A stretch of DNA of 64,000 bases from Pseudomonas urmiensis (GTDB taxonomy: Bacteria > Pseudomonadota > Gammaproteobacteria > Pseudomonadales > Pseudomonadaceae), in contig NZ_JABWRE020000001.1 in NCBI RefSeq assembly GCF_014268815.2, forward strand, positions 4,035,001 to 4,099,000. The letters are read 5' to 3'. Numbering within the stretch: position 1 is the first letter of the stretch; every line of letters begins with the position of its first letter. The position numbers and the translations under genes were made by a program. Positions 44,798 to 54,824 of this stretch are shown here, in pieces. The notes beneath the pieces were generated by a model. That model worked only from the letters and a program-made list of their open reading frames with translations, searched no databases and had not been told where the DNA came from.

Positions 44798-45646
44798 TCA
44801 GCCCGCCAGCTCACCCCGCAACCACGCCAGAAACTGCCGCGCCAGCGGATCATCCTGGCTATCGCGATGCACCAGGCAGGCCCAGGCAGGCCCGCGCACG
44901 CGCTGCTGCGACAGCGCCTGCAACTGGCCCTCGGCCACCGCCCGCTGCGCCAGCAGCTGGCTCACCAGGGCAATCCCCAGCCCCTCGCAAGCCGCTTCGA
45001 GCAGCAACCCGGGGTCAGAAAAATTCAGCCCCCGCCCCTGCTGGCCGACATCCTCGCCGCCCTCCACCTGCCAGTGGCTCCAGTCCATCTCCCGCTCGCC
45101 GTGCAAGGTCGTGCGGCCGCTTTCTGGCAACCCCGGATGGCACGCCGGGTACAGTCGATCCTGATGCAGCACGCTGAAGCTGCATTCGGCCTGGGCGCTG
45201 AGGTCGTCACGAATGGCCAGGTCGATGGTCTGGGTAGCCATGTCTGGCACGTCGAAGCTGGTGAACAGCCACAGGTCGACCTGCGGGCAGCGCTGACGAA
45301 AGTCTGCCAGACGCGGCAGCAACCAATGCCGGGCAAACGCCGGGGTGGTGTTGACCACCAACTGGTTGGGCTTGCGGTACTGATCGAGCCGCCGAATCCC
45401 CACCGCCAATTGCTGCAGCATCGATTGCGTTGTGCTGAGCAGATCGTGGCCAGCATCGGTCAGGCTGACACTGCGCCCAGTGCGGTGAAACAGCGGCTGC
45501 TCCAGATAACTTTCCAGGCTGCGAATCTGCTGGCTGATCGCCGATTGGGTGAGGTTCAGCGCCTCGGCAGCCTTGTGAAAACTGCCGAGCCGGGCAGCAG
45601 CCTCGAAACCGCGCAGGGCATTGAGCGGGGGCCAGTGTTTGAGCAT
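44798..45646 (-). CDS. LysR-family regulator of the agmatine operon (GcvA-like)
   Basis: 282 residues. HTH: LRGFEAAARLGSFHKAAEAL, LTQSAISQQIRSLESYLEQP; effector domain with NTTPAFARHWLLPRLADF and DLAIRDDLS. It is divergent from the agmatine deiminase gene, sharing a 135-base intergenic region, and so is the probable regulator of that operon. Confidence 0.85.
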   Translation of the reverse strand: MLKHWPPLNALRGFEAAARLGSFHKAAEALNLTQSAISQQIRSLESYLEQPLFHRTGRSVSLTDAGHDLLSTTQSMLQQLAVGIRRLDQYRKPNQLVVNTTPAFARHWLLPRLADFRQRCPQVDLWLFTSFDVPDMATQTIDLAIRDDLSAQAECSFSVLHQDRLYPACHPGLPESGRTTLHGEREMDWSHWQVEGGEDVGQQGRGLNFSDPGLLLEAACEGLGIALVSQLLAQRAVAEGQLQALSQQRVRGPAWACLVHRDSQDDPLARQFLAWLRGELAG

Positions 45647-45781
45647 ATCGATAAGCCTGACTGATCAGATGTGCGCTAAATCTATCGTTTGTCGCTGCAC
45701 CTTCCTAGCCCTAGCATTGACCTCAACACCCGCGACGGCGGGCTTCGTTGATAAATAATTCTTAACTGATCGGAGTTCTCT

Positions 45782-46837
45782 ATGCACCTGTCCAACGACA
45801 GCGGCTGGCGCATGCCTGCCGAATGGGCCCGCCACGCCGCCACCTGGATGATCTGGCCGCACAACCAAAGCCTGTGGGAAGCCGGCTGGCGCGTGACCCT
45901 GGCCGATGTGCAACGCGACTATGCCCGCGTGGCCAGCGCCATCGCCCGCTTCGAGCCGGTGAAGATGGTGGTCGATCCTTCCGCCATCGCCAGCGCCCGA
46001 GCACTGTGCGGCCCAGGCATCGAGCTGGTGGAGCTGGCGGTGGACGACAGCTGGTGCCGCGACAGCGGGCCGAGCTTTATCTGCCATCCGCAGCATGGCC
46101 TGGCAGGCCTGAGCTGGCGCTTCAACGCCTGGGGCAACAAGTCGGCGCACAGCCAGGATCGCAGCCTCGGCCGGCGTATCCTCGACCACCTGGGCCTGGA
46201 GGGCTTCAGCACGCCGCTGTGCAACGAAGGCGGTGCGATTCATGTCGATGGCCAAGGCACGCTGATCACCACCGAATCGGTACTGCTCAACCGCAATCGC
46301 AATCCGGGGCTGACCAAGGCCGATTTCGAAGACTGCTTCGCCCGCCTGCTGGGCATTAGCAAGACCATCTGGCTGCCGGGCGATCCGCAGTACGTCACCG
46401 GCGACATGACCGATGGCCACGTCGATGGCGTGTGCGCCTTCGCCCGCCCCGGCGTGCTGTTGGTCGACGCCACCCACGAGCACAACTCGGTGTACGCCGA
46501 GGTCGCCCGGGAAAACCGCCGCGCCCTGGAACTGGCGAGCGATGCCCAAGGCCGCCCATTCGAGCTGCTCGACCTGTACGAAGCCAGCGCCGCCGTCGAC
46601 CCTGAGGCCGAGGTGTTCTGCGCCTCCTACACCAACTTCTACATCGCCAACGACGCGATCATCATGCCCGCCTACGGCATCGACGCCGACCAGGCCGCCG
46701 CGCGCCAGCTGGCCGTGGCCTTCCCTGGGCGCGAGATCGTCCCGGTGCGCATCGACAACATTGCCCAAGGCGGTGGCGGTATCCACTGCATCACCCAGCA
46801 GCAGCCGGCCTGGCCCCTGCGCGAGGCACGCCCATGA
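45782..46837 (+). CDS. Agmatine deiminase (cytoplasmic)
   Basis: 351 residues, pentein fold. Conserved: WRMPAEWARHAATWMIWPHN near the N-terminus, DSWCRDSGPSFI, NEGGAIHVDGQGTLITTE, DGHVDGVCAF and the catalytic Cys in GGGGIHCITQQQP at the end. It hydrolyses agmatine to N-carbamoylputrescine plus ammonia. No signal peptide. It overlaps the downstream amidase by four bases. The order deiminase-amidase-binding protein-deiminase resembles the P. aeruginosa agu2ABCA' operon, in which this would be agu2A. Confidence 0.93.
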   Translation: MHLSNDSGWRMPAEWARHAATWMIWPHNQSLWEAGWRVTLADVQRDYARVASAIARFEPVKMVVDPSAIASARALCGPGIELVELAVDDSWCRDSGPSFICHPQHGLAGLSWRFNAWGNKSAHSQDRSLGRRILDHLGLEGFSTPLCNEGGAIHVDGQGTLITTESVLLNRNRNPGLTKADFEDCFARLLGISKTIWLPGDPQYVTGDMTDGHVDGVCAFARPGVLLVDATHEHNSVYAEVARENRRALELASDAQGRPFELLDLYEASAAVDPEAEVFCASYTNFYIANDAIIMPAYGIDADQAAARQLAVAFPGREIVPVRIDNIAQGGGGIHCITQQQPAWPLREARP

Positions 46838-47724
46838 GCCAGTTGCGCATCGCCACCACCCAAATGCCCTGCAGCTGGGATCTGCCGGCCAACCTTGAGC
46901 GCGCCGAACAACTGGTACGCCAGGCGGCCGCCCAGGGTGCCCAGGTGATCCTGTTGCAGGAGCTGTTCGCCACCCCGTACTTCTGCATCGAGCAATGCCA
47001 CAGCCACCAGGCGCTGGCCGAGACGTACCAGCACAGCCCGCTGCTCAAGCGCTTCGCCGCCCTGGCCGGCGAGCTGGGCGTGGTGCTGCCGCTGAGCTGG
47101 TACGAACGGGCCGGCAACGCCTTCTTCAATTCGCTGAGCGTGGCCGATGCCGACGGGCGCCTGCTCGGGGTCTATCGCAAGACCCACATCCCCAACGCCA
47201 TCGGCTACCAGGAGAAGGAATACTTCAGCCCCGGTGACACCGGCTTCAAGGTCTGGGACACCGCCTTTGGCCGCCTGGGCATCGGTATCTGCTGGGACCA
47301 GTGGTTCCCCGAGACCGCCCGCTGCCTGGCGCTGATGGGCGCCGAAGTGTTGCTGTTTCCCACCGCCATCGGCTCGGAACCCGGCGCCGCCGAACTGGAC
47401 TCACGCGACCATTGGCAGATGGCCATGCGCGGTCACGCCGCCGCCAACCTGCTGCCGGTCGTGGCCGCCAACCGCGTTGGCAGTGAAGTGGCACGCAGCG
47501 ATGCCAGCCTGGCCATGCGCTTCTACGGCTCGTCGTTCATCTGCGACCACAAGGGCGCCCTGCTCGCCGAAGCGGACCGCGACAGCACGGGCGTCTGGCT
47601 GCACGACCTGGACCTGGCGCGCATGCGCGAAGAGCGCTTGAGCTGGGGCATCTACCGCGACCGCCGCCCCGAGATGTACGCGCCCCTGATGACGCTCGAC
47701 GGCCACCCCACCCGGAGGATCTGA
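46834..47724 (+). CDS. aguB: N-carbamoylputrescine amidase
   Basis: 296 residues of the nitrilase superfamily. The Glu-Lys-Cys triad appears as ILLQELFATPYF, VYRKTHIPNAIGYQEK and GICWDQWFPETAR. It converts N-carbamoylputrescine to putrescine, CO2 and ammonia. Its start overlaps the upstream deiminase stop (ATGA). Corresponds to agu2B of the P. aeruginosa-type operon. Confidence 0.94.
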   Translation: MSQLRIATTQMPCSWDLPANLERAEQLVRQAAAQGAQVILLQELFATPYFCIEQCHSHQALAETYQHSPLLKRFAALAGELGVVLPLSWYERAGNAFFNSLSVADADGRLLGVYRKTHIPNAIGYQEKEYFSPGDTGFKVWDTAFGRLGIGICWDQWFPETARCLALMGAEVLLFPTAIGSEPGAAELDSRDHWQMAMRGHAAANLLPVVAANRVGSEVARSDASLAMRFYGSSFICDHKGALLAEADRDSTGVWLHDLDLARMREERLSWGIYRDRRPEMYAPLMTLDGHPTRRI

Positions 47725-47726
47725 TC

Positions 47727-48821
47727 ATGCCCCTGCGCCCTTGCCACCTGCTGGCCGCCCTGGGCCTGGCGCTTTGCGCCAGCCAGGCCCAGGCCGAACA
47801 ACCGACCCTGCGCCTGTACAACTGGGCGGACTATTTTGCCGAAGACACCCTCAAGCGTTTTACCGCCGAGACGGGTATCCAGGTGATCTACGACGTCATG
47901 GACGGCAGCGAAGTGCTCGAAGCCAAGCTGATGTCCGGGCGCAGCGGCTACGACCTGGTATTCCCCGGCGACACCGTAGCCGAACGGCTGATGCGCGCCG
48001 GCAGCCTGCAACCACTCGATCGCAGCCAACTGCCCGCGCTGGACGATCTCGACCCCGGCCTGCGCACGCTGCACGACCAATACCCCAAGGCGCGCCAGGC
48101 GACCATACCCTACACCTGGGGCACCATCGGCCTGACAGTCAATGCCGACAAGATCCGCCAGCGCATGCCCGATGCACCACTCAATAGCCTCGATTTGCTG
48201 CTCAAGCCAGAGTTGGCCGCCAAGTTCGCCGACTGCGGTATCTCGATCATCGACTCGCCCGACGAAGCCCTGGCCGTGGTGCTCAACTACCTCGGCCGCG
48301 AGCCGCGCAGCGCCAAGCGCGAAGACCTGGCCGCCGCCAGCGCACTGCTCAGCGCCATCCGCCCCTACGTGCGCAAGTTCCAGTCGCAGCCGGTGACCGA
48401 ACTGGTCAACGAGAACCTGTGCCTGTCGCTGGGCTACAGCGGCGATGTGATCCAGGCCCAGCGCACTGCCGAGGCTGCCGGCAAAGCCATCGACTTTCAG
48501 TACCGCGTGCCGCGCGAAGGCACCACGGTGTGGATGGACACCATGGCCATCCCCGCCGATGCGCGTCACCCGGAGTACGCCTATCGTTTCATCAACTTCG
48601 TCATGCGCCCGGAAAACATGGCCGCGATCAGCAACTTCACCGGCTACCCGACCGCCAGCGCCAAGGCGCGCCCGGCGGTGGATGCACGCATGCGCGACAA
48701 CCCCGATATCTACCTAGACCCAGCGACCTACGCCCGGTTGATCCCAGGCAAGGACATCCCCCAGGCCGACATGCGTGCGCGCATGCGCGTCTGGACCCGC
48801 TTCAAGACTGCACAGGACTGA
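47727..48821 (+). CDS. Polyamine-binding periplasmic protein (PotF/PotD family)
   Basis: 364 residues with a cleavable Sec signal (LAALGLALCASQAQA) followed by PTLRLYNWADYFAEDTLKRF, YDLVFPGDTVAERLM and TTVWMDTMAIPADARHPEYA, the usual PotD/PotF pattern. It probably captures agmatine or putrescine in the periplasm. No membrane or ATPase components follow, so it must use another transporter or have a sensing role. Its place fits agu2C. Confidence 0.88.
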   Translation: MPLRPCHLLAALGLALCASQAQAEQPTLRLYNWADYFAEDTLKRFTAETGIQVIYDVMDGSEVLEAKLMSGRSGYDLVFPGDTVAERLMRAGSLQPLDRSQLPALDDLDPGLRTLHDQYPKARQATIPYTWGTIGLTVNADKIRQRMPDAPLNSLDLLLKPELAAKFADCGISIIDSPDEALAVVLNYLGREPRSAKREDLAAASALLSAIRPYVRKFQSQPVTELVNENLCLSLGYSGDVIQAQRTAEAAGKAIDFQYRVPREGTTVWMDTMAIPADARHPEYAYRFINFVMRPENMAAISNFTGYPTASAKARPAVDARMRDNPDIYLDPATYARLIPGKDIPQADMRARMRVWTRFKTAQD

Positions 48822-48824
48822 CCC

Positions 48825-49934
48825 ATGCCGACTCGTCGAACCTTCCTGCAACTGTCCCTGGCCGCCGGCCTTGGCGCCGGCCTCGGGCTGCCACTGGGCA
48901 GCGCCCGCGCCGCTGAGCTGGGGCGCTGGTTCATGCCTGACGAAGGCGAAGCGCAGCAGCGCGCGTACCTCGCCTTTGGCGCCCAGGACGCCATCTGGGA
49001 AGACTTCACCGCTGACGTGCAAGCCGCCCTCGGACGCATCGCCCAGGCCATTGCCCGCTTCCAGCCGCTGACGGTGTTTTGCCGTCCGACCGAGCGCGAC
49101 CTGGCTGAAGACTATTGTGGTCGCCACAACATCACCTACGTCACCTGCGAGCTGGACGACATCTGGATGCGCGACATCGGCGCCAACTTCGTCGTCGACG
49201 ATGACGGCGCACTGGCCGCCGTCGATTTCAACTTCAACGGCTGGGGTGGCAAGCAGCGCCACCGCAACGATGCCAAGCTGGCTGCGCGGGTGGCCAAGCT
49301 GGCCGGCGCGCAGTATCAGCGCAGCGAGCTGGTTGGCGAAGGGGGTGGGATCGAGGTGGATGGCCATGGCACCGGGATCATGACCGAGAGCTGCTGGGTC
49401 AACGGCAACCGCAACCCTGGCTGGAGCAAGGCCCAGGTCGAAGAAGAGCTCAAGACGCGCTTGGGCTTGCGCAAGATCATCTGGCTGCCGGGGATCAAGG
49501 GCAAGGACATCACCGATGCGCATGTGGATTTCTATGCGCGCTTCGTCCGCCCTGGGGTGGTGATCGCCAATCTGGATAACGACCCGGACTCGTATGATCA
49601 CGCCGTGACCAAGCGGCACCTGGAGATACTCAAGGGCGCGACCGATGCCGATGGCCGCCCGCTTGAAATTCACACCGTGTCGCCGCCGCTGGCGCCCAGG
49701 CGCAATAAGTTCAGCCGCGGCAATCCAGATTTTGCTGCGGGGTATATCAACTACTTCGTGATCAACGGGGCGGTGATTGCGCCGCAGTTTGGCGACAAGC
49801 GTGCGGACGGCAAGGCGCGTGACTTGCTGGTAAAGCTGTATCCAGGGCGCGAAGTGGTGCAGCTGGATATCGATGCGATTGCGGCTGGGGGTGGCGGGAT
49901 TCACTGCGTTACCCATCAGTGTCCGGCGGTGTAG
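48825..49934 (+). CDS. Second agmatine deiminase, Tat-exported
   Basis: 369 residues. It opens with a twin-arginine signal (TRRTFLQLSLAAGLGAGLGL and an alanine-rich cleavage region near residue 30), absent from the cytoplasmic copy. Deiminase signatures follow: DDIWMRDIGANFVVDDDG, NEGGGIEVDGHGTGIMTESC-like region, DAHVDFYARF and the catalytic Cys in GGGGIHCVTHQ. It would deiminate agmatine outside the inner membrane. It is three bases after the binding protein, the fourth gene of the operon, matching agu2A' of P. aeruginosa. Confidence 0.88.
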   Translation: MPTRRTFLQLSLAAGLGAGLGLPLGSARAAELGRWFMPDEGEAQQRAYLAFGAQDAIWEDFTADVQAALGRIAQAIARFQPLTVFCRPTERDLAEDYCGRHNITYVTCELDDIWMRDIGANFVVDDDGALAAVDFNFNGWGGKQRHRNDAKLAARVAKLAGAQYQRSELVGEGGGIEVDGHGTGIMTESCWVNGNRNPGWSKAQVEEELKTRLGLRKIIWLPGIKGKDITDAHVDFYARFVRPGVVIANLDNDPDSYDHAVTKRHLEILKGATDADGRPLEIHTVSPPLAPRRNKFSRGNPDFAAGYINYFVINGAVIAPQFGDKRADGKARDLLVKLYPGREVVQLDIDAIAAGGGGIHCVTHQCPAV

Positions 49935-49952
49935 CCCAGGGCCGCGTGCGCC

Positions 49953-50045
49953 TTAATCGCGGGGCAAGCCCGCTCCCACGCAACCTGTCAGCACAATATC
50001 TGCGTGGGAGCGGGCTTGCCCCGCGATTGGGCCGCAAAGCGGCCC
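49953..50045. repeat. REP doublet
   Basis: Inverted pair (CGCGGGGCAAGCCCGCTCCCACGCA and its reverse complement) with a 23-base spacer, between the convergent deiminase and cytochrome b genes. Confidence 0.9.
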
Positions 50046-50048
50046 CAT

Positions 50049-50585
50049 TCACCGATCCCCAGGCCCCCGCCGCCACCCGGTAATCATCGACCACGGCAAG
50101 TTCTCACCCAGCCGCACACTCTCGACCAGCGCCGCCAACACATGCACGCACACCAGTGCCAACAAGGCATTGGCCAGCACACTGTGCACATCCACCGGCC
50201 AATCCGCGCCCCATAGCGCGTCGACTTCCTGCGACAACCACCCAGTCAGCCCAAGCCCGGCGATGCAGCCAAGCATCGCCAGCATCACCAACGCGCCAAT
50301 CGGCGAATGCCCCAACCGGTGATACGGCTCGCCCCGCAGCAGCGCCCGAGCGTGCGCCGCCAAGCGCGCACGGGTCGGCCAAAAGTCCGCCCAACGGGCA
50401 CTGCGCGGGCCAACGAAGCCCCATACCAGCCGCAGCAGCAGGCAGCCCAACGCGTAATAACCCAGCCACTGATGCCAATCGTCGCCTTCTTCATTGAAGA
50501 AGTAATTGGCGAAGAACACCGTGGCAAACGACAGGTGACAGGCGCGCAACAGCGGATCCCACAGCCGCACCCTGGCGGCTGGCAT
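50049..50585 (-). CDS. Cytochrome b561-type membrane protein
   Basis: 178 residues, about four hydrophobic helices. Likely haem ligands lie in LLRACHLSF, HQWLGYYALG, HSPIGALVML and VDVHSVLANALLALVCVHV. It resembles the cytochrome b subunits of Ni/Fe-hydrogenase/YceI type. Its ATG overlaps the stop of the upstream PepSY gene (TGATG), a pairing common in pseudomonads and suggesting electron transfer to or from a periplasmic partner. Confidence 0.88.
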   Translation of the reverse strand: MPAARVRLWDPLLRACHLSFATVFFANYFFNEEGDDWHQWLGYYALGCLLLRLVWGFVGPRSARWADFWPTRARLAAHARALLRGEPYHRLGHSPIGALVMLAMLGCIAGLGLTGWLSQEVDALWGADWPVDVHSVLANALLALVCVHVLAALVESVRLGENLPWSMITGWRRGPGDR

Positions 50586-50851
50586 CAGTCTTCGATCTCG
50601 GTTTTCACCGCCTTGCCAGTGACCGGGTCATGGTAGATCTCGACCTTGCGGCCATCCTTGTCGAAGCCATAGATCTCGTAGCAGTTGCCTTTGGTGACCT
50701 TGAACTTGTTGATCTTGTAGCCCTGTTCCTTGAGCTGGGTCTGGAATTTCTCTGGGTCTTGCCAGGTACTTTTCTCGGCGGTGGTGCATTGCGGTGAGGC
50801 GAGGGAAAGGCCACTGACAAGCAGCAACGTGAGCAGGATCAGGGTACGCAT
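50585..50851 (-). CDS. PepSY-domain periplasmic protein
   Basis: 88 residues from the ATG at 50851. It has a signal peptide (LILLTLLLVSGLSLA) and a PepSY domain: DPEKFQTQLKEQGYKINKFK, GNCYEIYGFDKDGRKVEIYH, with a disulphide-capable Cys pair. Translationally coupled to the cytochrome b gene; a regulator or small redox partner role is inferred. Confidence 0.85.
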   Translation of the reverse strand: MRTLILLTLLLVSGLSLASPQCTTAEKSTWQDPEKFQTQLKEQGYKINKFKVTKGNCYEIYGFDKDGRKVEIYHDPVTGKAVKTEIED

Positions 50852-51080
50852 GACGATAAGCTCCAGTGTGAGTGAAACAGCATGCGGCGCAGCCAAGCTC
50901 ATCTAGCGTAGCTGCGATTGCCTGGCGATGCTGGCTGCCACTTCTGCTGCCCCCTGGGCCATTCATTTGCATTTCAGATCAATCACAAAGAAAAACAAAC
51001 TTAACAAATCAACCAATCCCGCCGATGCTGGTGGGAATGCGCCCCTGTCCTGGCGCCCCACCTTCATGGAGAACAACAAA

Positions 51081-52262
51081 ATGAATGAAGTCGTCATCGT
51101 TGCCGCCACCCGTACGGCCATTGGCAGTTTCCAGGGGGCGCTGGCCAGCGTGCCAGCGGTCGAGCTGGGCGCTGCGGTGATCAAGCGCCTGCTGGAGCAA
51201 ACCGGGCTGGACCCAGCCCAAGTCGATGAAGTGATCCTCGGCCAAGTGCTGACCGCCGGCGCCGGGCAGAACCCCGCACGCCAGGCGGCGGTCAAGGCCG
51301 GCCTGCCGTTCGCAGTACCGGCGCTGACCTTGAACAAGGTCTGCGGCTCGGGCCTCAAAGCACTGCACCTGGCCACCCAGGCGATTCGCTGTGGCGATGC
51401 CGAGGTGGTGATTGCGGGAGGCCAGGAGAACATGAGCCTGTCGCCCTACGTCATGCCATCGGCGCGCAGCGGCCAGCGCATGGGCCATGGGCAGTTGATC
51501 GACAGCATGATCAGCGATGGCCTGTGGGATGCGTTCAACGATTACCACATGGGCATCACGGCCGAGAACCTGGTGGACAAGTTCGACATCAGCCGCGAGC
51601 AGCAGGACGCCTTTGCCGCTGAATCCCAGCGCAAGGCGATTGCCGCCATCGAGGCTGGGCGCTTCAAAGATGAAATTACCCCGATCGTGCTGGCGCAGAA
51701 AAAAGGCGAGCCGAAAGTGGTCGACCGTGACGAACAGCCGCGCGCTGACACCACGGCCGAGTCGCTGGCCAAACTGCGCCCGGCATTCAAGAAGGACGGC
51801 AGCGTGACCGCGGGCAATGCCTCCAGCCTCAACGATGGCGCTGCGGCGGTGTTGCTGATGAGTGCGGACAAAGCCAAGGCGCTGGGCCTGCCGGTGCTGG
51901 CGAAGATTGCCGGTTATGCCAGTGCCGGGGTCGATCCGGCGATCATGGGCATCGGGCCGGTATCGGCGACCCAGCGTTGCCTGGACAAGGCAGGTTGGAC
52001 GCTGGGCGATCTGGACTTGATCGAAGCCAACGAGGCGTTTGCCGCTCAGGCGCTGGCGGTGGGTAAATCGCTGGAGTGGGATGCTGCGCGGGTCAACGTC
52101 AACGGCGGGGCAATTGCCCTGGGGCATCCGATTGGGGCTTCGGGGTGCCGGGTGCTGGTGACGCTGTTGCACGAGATGATCAAGCGCGATGCCAAGAAGG
52201 GGCTGGCGACCTTGTGCATTGGCGGCGGGCAAGGCGTGGCGTTGGCGATCGAGCGCGAGTGA
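51081..52262 (+). CDS. Acetyl-CoA C-acetyltransferase (thiolase)
   Basis: 393 residues from the ATG at 51081 after GGAGAA; the ORF is open far upstream. Catalytic residues: C88 in [11 protein letters not shown], His in [14 protein letters not shown] and the second Cys in [11 protein letters not shown]. Biosynthetic/degradative thiolase II joining two acetyl-CoA to acetoacetyl-CoA. Acetoacetate from the homogentisate pathway could be a source. It is a single gene ending in two hairpins. Confidence 0.93.
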   Translation: MNEVVIVAATRTAIGSFQGALASVPAVELGAAVIKRLLEQTGLDPAQVDEVILGQVLTAGAGQNPARQAAVKAGLPFAVPALTLNKVCGSGLKALHLATQAIRCGDAEVVIAGGQENMSLSPYVMPSARSGQRMGHGQLIDSMISDGLWDAFNDYHMGITAENLVDKFDISREQQDAFAAESQRKAIAAIEAGRFKDEITPIVLAQKKGEPKVVDRDEQPRADTTAESLAKLRPAFKKDGSVTAGNASSLNDGAAAVLLMSADKAKALGLPVLAKIAGYASAGVDPAIMGIGPVSATQRCLDKAGWTLGDLDLIEANEAFAAQALAVGKSLEWDAARVNVNGGAIALGHPIGASGCRVLVTLLHEMIKRDAKKGLATLCIGGGQGVALAIERE

Positions 52263-52280
52263 GTTTTCGCCAGTGAGATG

Positions 52281-52303
52281 TTGGGGCTGCGTTGCAGCCC
52301 CAA
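52281..52303. terminator. Hairpin after the thiolase gene
   Basis: TTGGGGCTGC / GCAGCCCCAA, ten perfect pairs with loop GTT; the following sequence is C/A-rich without a T run, so it may be a stabilising hairpin rather than a full terminator. Confidence 0.6.
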
Positions 52304-52345
52304 CAAACCCCAGTTCAGAATCGATCTAAGCCCGCACAACGCAAA

Positions 52346-52366
52346 ACGGGACGCAGTGCGTCCCGT
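52346..52366. terminator. Bidirectional intrinsic terminator between thiolase gene and metE
   Basis: ACGGGACGC / GCGTCCCGT, nine perfect pairs with loop AGT, flanked by AAAA on the left and a TTGTTTT run on the right, so it can end transcription from both convergent genes. Confidence 0.88.
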
Positions 52367-52386
52367 TGTTTTGCTCAACTAACCGC

Positions 52387-54696
52387 TCAAGCCACCGCCG
52401 CACCACGCAGCTCGCGCGCAGCGGCGACCATGTTCACCAGCGCCGCCTCGGTCTCAGGCCAGCCACGGGTCTTCAGGCCGCAGTCGGGGTTGACCCACAG
52501 ACGCTCAGCGGGAATGCGCTGCGCAGCCTTGCGCAGCAGCTTGACCATCTCTTCACGGCTCGGCACCCGCGGCGAGTGAATGTCGTACACGCCAGGGCCG
52601 ATCTCGTTCGGGTAGTCGAACTTCTCGAACGCCTCCAGCAGCTCCATGTCCGAGCGCGAAGTCTCGATGGTGATTACGTCAGCGTCCATCGCCGCGATCG
52701 ACTCGATCACATCGTTGAACTCGCTGTAGCACATGTGGGTGTGGATCTGGGTTTCATCACGCACCCCAGAGGCGCACAAGCGGAAGGCTGCGGTGGCCCA
52801 CTCCAGGTAATTGGCCCAGGCGCTCTTGCGCAGCGGCAGGCCTTCGCGGAAGGCTGCTTCGTCGATCTGCACGATCTTGATGCCCGCCGCTTCCAGGTCC
52901 ACCACCTCGTCACGAATCGCCAGCGCCAGCTGCCGGGCCTGCACTTCGCGGCTGACGTCTTCACGCGGGAACGACCACATCAGCATGGTGACCGGGCCAG
53001 TCAGCATGCCCTTCATGACCTTGCGGGTCAGGCCCTGGGCGTACTTGATCCACTCTACGGTCATGGCTTTGGCCCGGCTCAGGTCACCGAAGATCACCGC
53101 CGGCTTGACGCAGCGCGAGCCGTAGCTCTGCACCCAGCCGAAGCGGGTGAATACATAGCCGTCGAGCTGCTCGGCGAAGTACTCGACCATGTCGTTGCGC
53201 TCGGCCTCGCCGTGTACCAGCACGTCCAGCCCCAGTTGCTCCTGGATTTGCACCGCGTGGCGAATCTCGCTGTGCATGGCCTCGACATACTCGGCCTCGG
53301 TCAACTTGCCCTGCTTGAACGACTGACGCGCCAGACGGATCGCCGAAGTCTGTGGGAACGAGCCAATGGTAGTGGTCGGATAAGCCGGTAGGTCCAGCCC
53401 CGCCCGCTGCTTGACGATGCGTTGCTCAAAGGCCGACAGACGCTGGCTGTCGGCGGGCTTGATCGCCGCCAGACGGGCCTGCACAGCCGGTTTGTGAATG
53501 CGCGGCGAGGCAGCGCGGCTGGCCTGTACGACGCGGCTGTCTTCCAGTGCGGCGTGCACGTCGGCGGCGCCTGGCTGGTTGATGGCCTTGGTCAGCACAG
53601 CGACTTCCTGGCACTTCTGCACGGCAAAGGCCAACCAGCTTCTCAGCTCGGCATCGAGTTGGTCTTCCCGGGCCAGGTCCACCGGGCTGTGCAGCAGCGA
53701 GCACGACGGCGCGACCCACAGCCGATCACCCAAACGCTCGGCGGCATGGCGCAGCACGTCGAGGGCTTTTTCCAGATCGCAGCGCCAGACGTTGCGGCCA
53801 TTGACCACGCCCAGCGACAGCACCTTGTAGGCCGGCAGGCGGTCGAGGATGGTCGGGTACTGCTCGGGGGCGCGCACCAGGTCGATGTGCAGGCCATCAA
53901 CCGGCAGATTGGCCGCCAGGCCGAGGTTGTCTTCCAGGCCACCGAAGTAGGTCGCGACCAGCTTTTTCAGCGGCGCACGCTGAAGGATGTTGTAGACCCG
54001 CTCGTAGGCGTTTTTCCAGCTTTGTGGCAGATCCAGCACCAGGATCGGCTCATCGATCTGCACCCACTCCACGCCCTGCGCGGCCAGGCGGTTGAAGATC
54101 TCGTCGTACAGCGGCAGCAGGCGGTCGACCAGTTCCAGCTTGTCGAACTCAGCGCCCTTGGTCTTGCCCAGCCACAGGTAAGTCAGCGGACCGATCACCA
54201 CCGGTTTGACTGCATGGCCCAGCGCCTTGGCTTCGGCGACTTCCTCGAACAACTGCTCCCAGCTCAGGGTGAACTGCTGCTCGGCGGTGAATTCCGGGAC
54301 CAGATAGTGGTAGTTGGTGTCGAACCACTTGGTCATCTCCTGGGCGTGGGCGCCGCCGCAGCAGCTGTCGCTGCGGTCCGTCGCCACGGCGCCACGGGCC
54401 ATGCTGAACAGGGTGTGCAGGGTCGGCTTGGCGCCGCTTTGGCCACGAAAGCGCTCGGGGATAACGCCGAAGGTCAGCGAGTGGGTCAGGACCTGGTCGT
54501 ACCAGGCGAAGTCGCCGACCGGCAGCAGTTCAATGCCAGCGTCTTTTTGCGCCTGCCAATGGGCGGCACGCAGCTCGCGGCCTACGGCGCGCAGGCCGGT
54601 TTCGTCGAGTTCGCGTTTCCAGAAAGCTTCCTGGGCTTTTTTCAGCTCACGATCGCGGCCGATGCGTGGAAAACCCAGGTTGTGTGCCAGTGCCAT
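52387..54696 (-). CDS. metE: Cobalamin-independent methionine synthase
   Basis: 769 residues, the usual MetE length with two homologous barrels. N-terminal [20 protein letters not shown]-terminal zinc ligands in [12 protein letters not shown] (His, Cys), a Glu, and [12 protein letters not shown] (Cys). It transfers methyl from methyl-tetrahydropteroyl-triglutamate to homocysteine. No metR is adjacent. A CTCA-TATAATT-TGAG inverted repeat at 54763-54777 and TGAA/TTCA half-sites lie upstream and may be regulatory. A MetF-like gene lies divergently next to it. Confidence 0.97.
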   Translation of the reverse strand: MALAHNLGFPRIGRDRELKKAQEAFWKRELDETGLRAVGRELRAAHWQAQKDAGIELLPVGDFAWYDQVLTHSLTFGVIPERFRGQSGAKPTLHTLFSMARGAVATDRSDSCCGGAHAQEMTKWFDTNYHYLVPEFTAEQQFTLSWEQLFEEVAEAKALGHAVKPVVIGPLTYLWLGKTKGAEFDKLELVDRLLPLYDEIFNRLAAQGVEWVQIDEPILVLDLPQSWKNAYERVYNILQRAPLKKLVATYFGGLEDNLGLAANLPVDGLHIDLVRAPEQYPTILDRLPAYKVLSLGVVNGRNVWRCDLEKALDVLRHAAERLGDRLWVAPSCSLLHSPVDLAREDQLDAELRSWLAFAVQKCQEVAVLTKAINQPGAADVHAALEDSRVVQASRAASPRIHKPAVQARLAAIKPADSQRLSAFEQRIVKQRAGLDLPAYPTTTIGSFPQTSAIRLARQSFKQGKLTEAEYVEAMHSEIRHAVQIQEQLGLDVLVHGEAERNDMVEYFAEQLDGYVFTRFGWVQSYGSRCVKPAVIFGDLSRAKAMTVEWIKYAQGLTRKVMKGMLTGPVTMLMWSFPREDVSREVQARQLALAIRDEVVDLEAAGIKIVQIDEAAFREGLPLRKSAWANYLEWATAAFRLCASGVRDETQIHTHMCYSEFNDVIESIAAMDADVITIETSRSDMELLEAFEKFDYPNEIGPGVYDIHSPRVPSREEMVKLLRKAAQRIPAERLWVNPDCGLKTRGWPETEAALVNMVAAARELRGAAVA

Positions 54697-54824
54697 GTGC
54701 CTTGTCCCTTAGAGTGGAAATTCAATGAGGGAAGTTTGGCGGCACGGGCATCGTGAGACAAACTCATATAATTTGAGATGATCACGAGATTTATTCATGA
54801 GGCGGAGATACTGGGGCAGCTTTG

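Noticed and set aside
53422..54756. Plus-strand ORF of 444 codons
   Set aside because: Antisense to metE; composition typical of a shadow frame.
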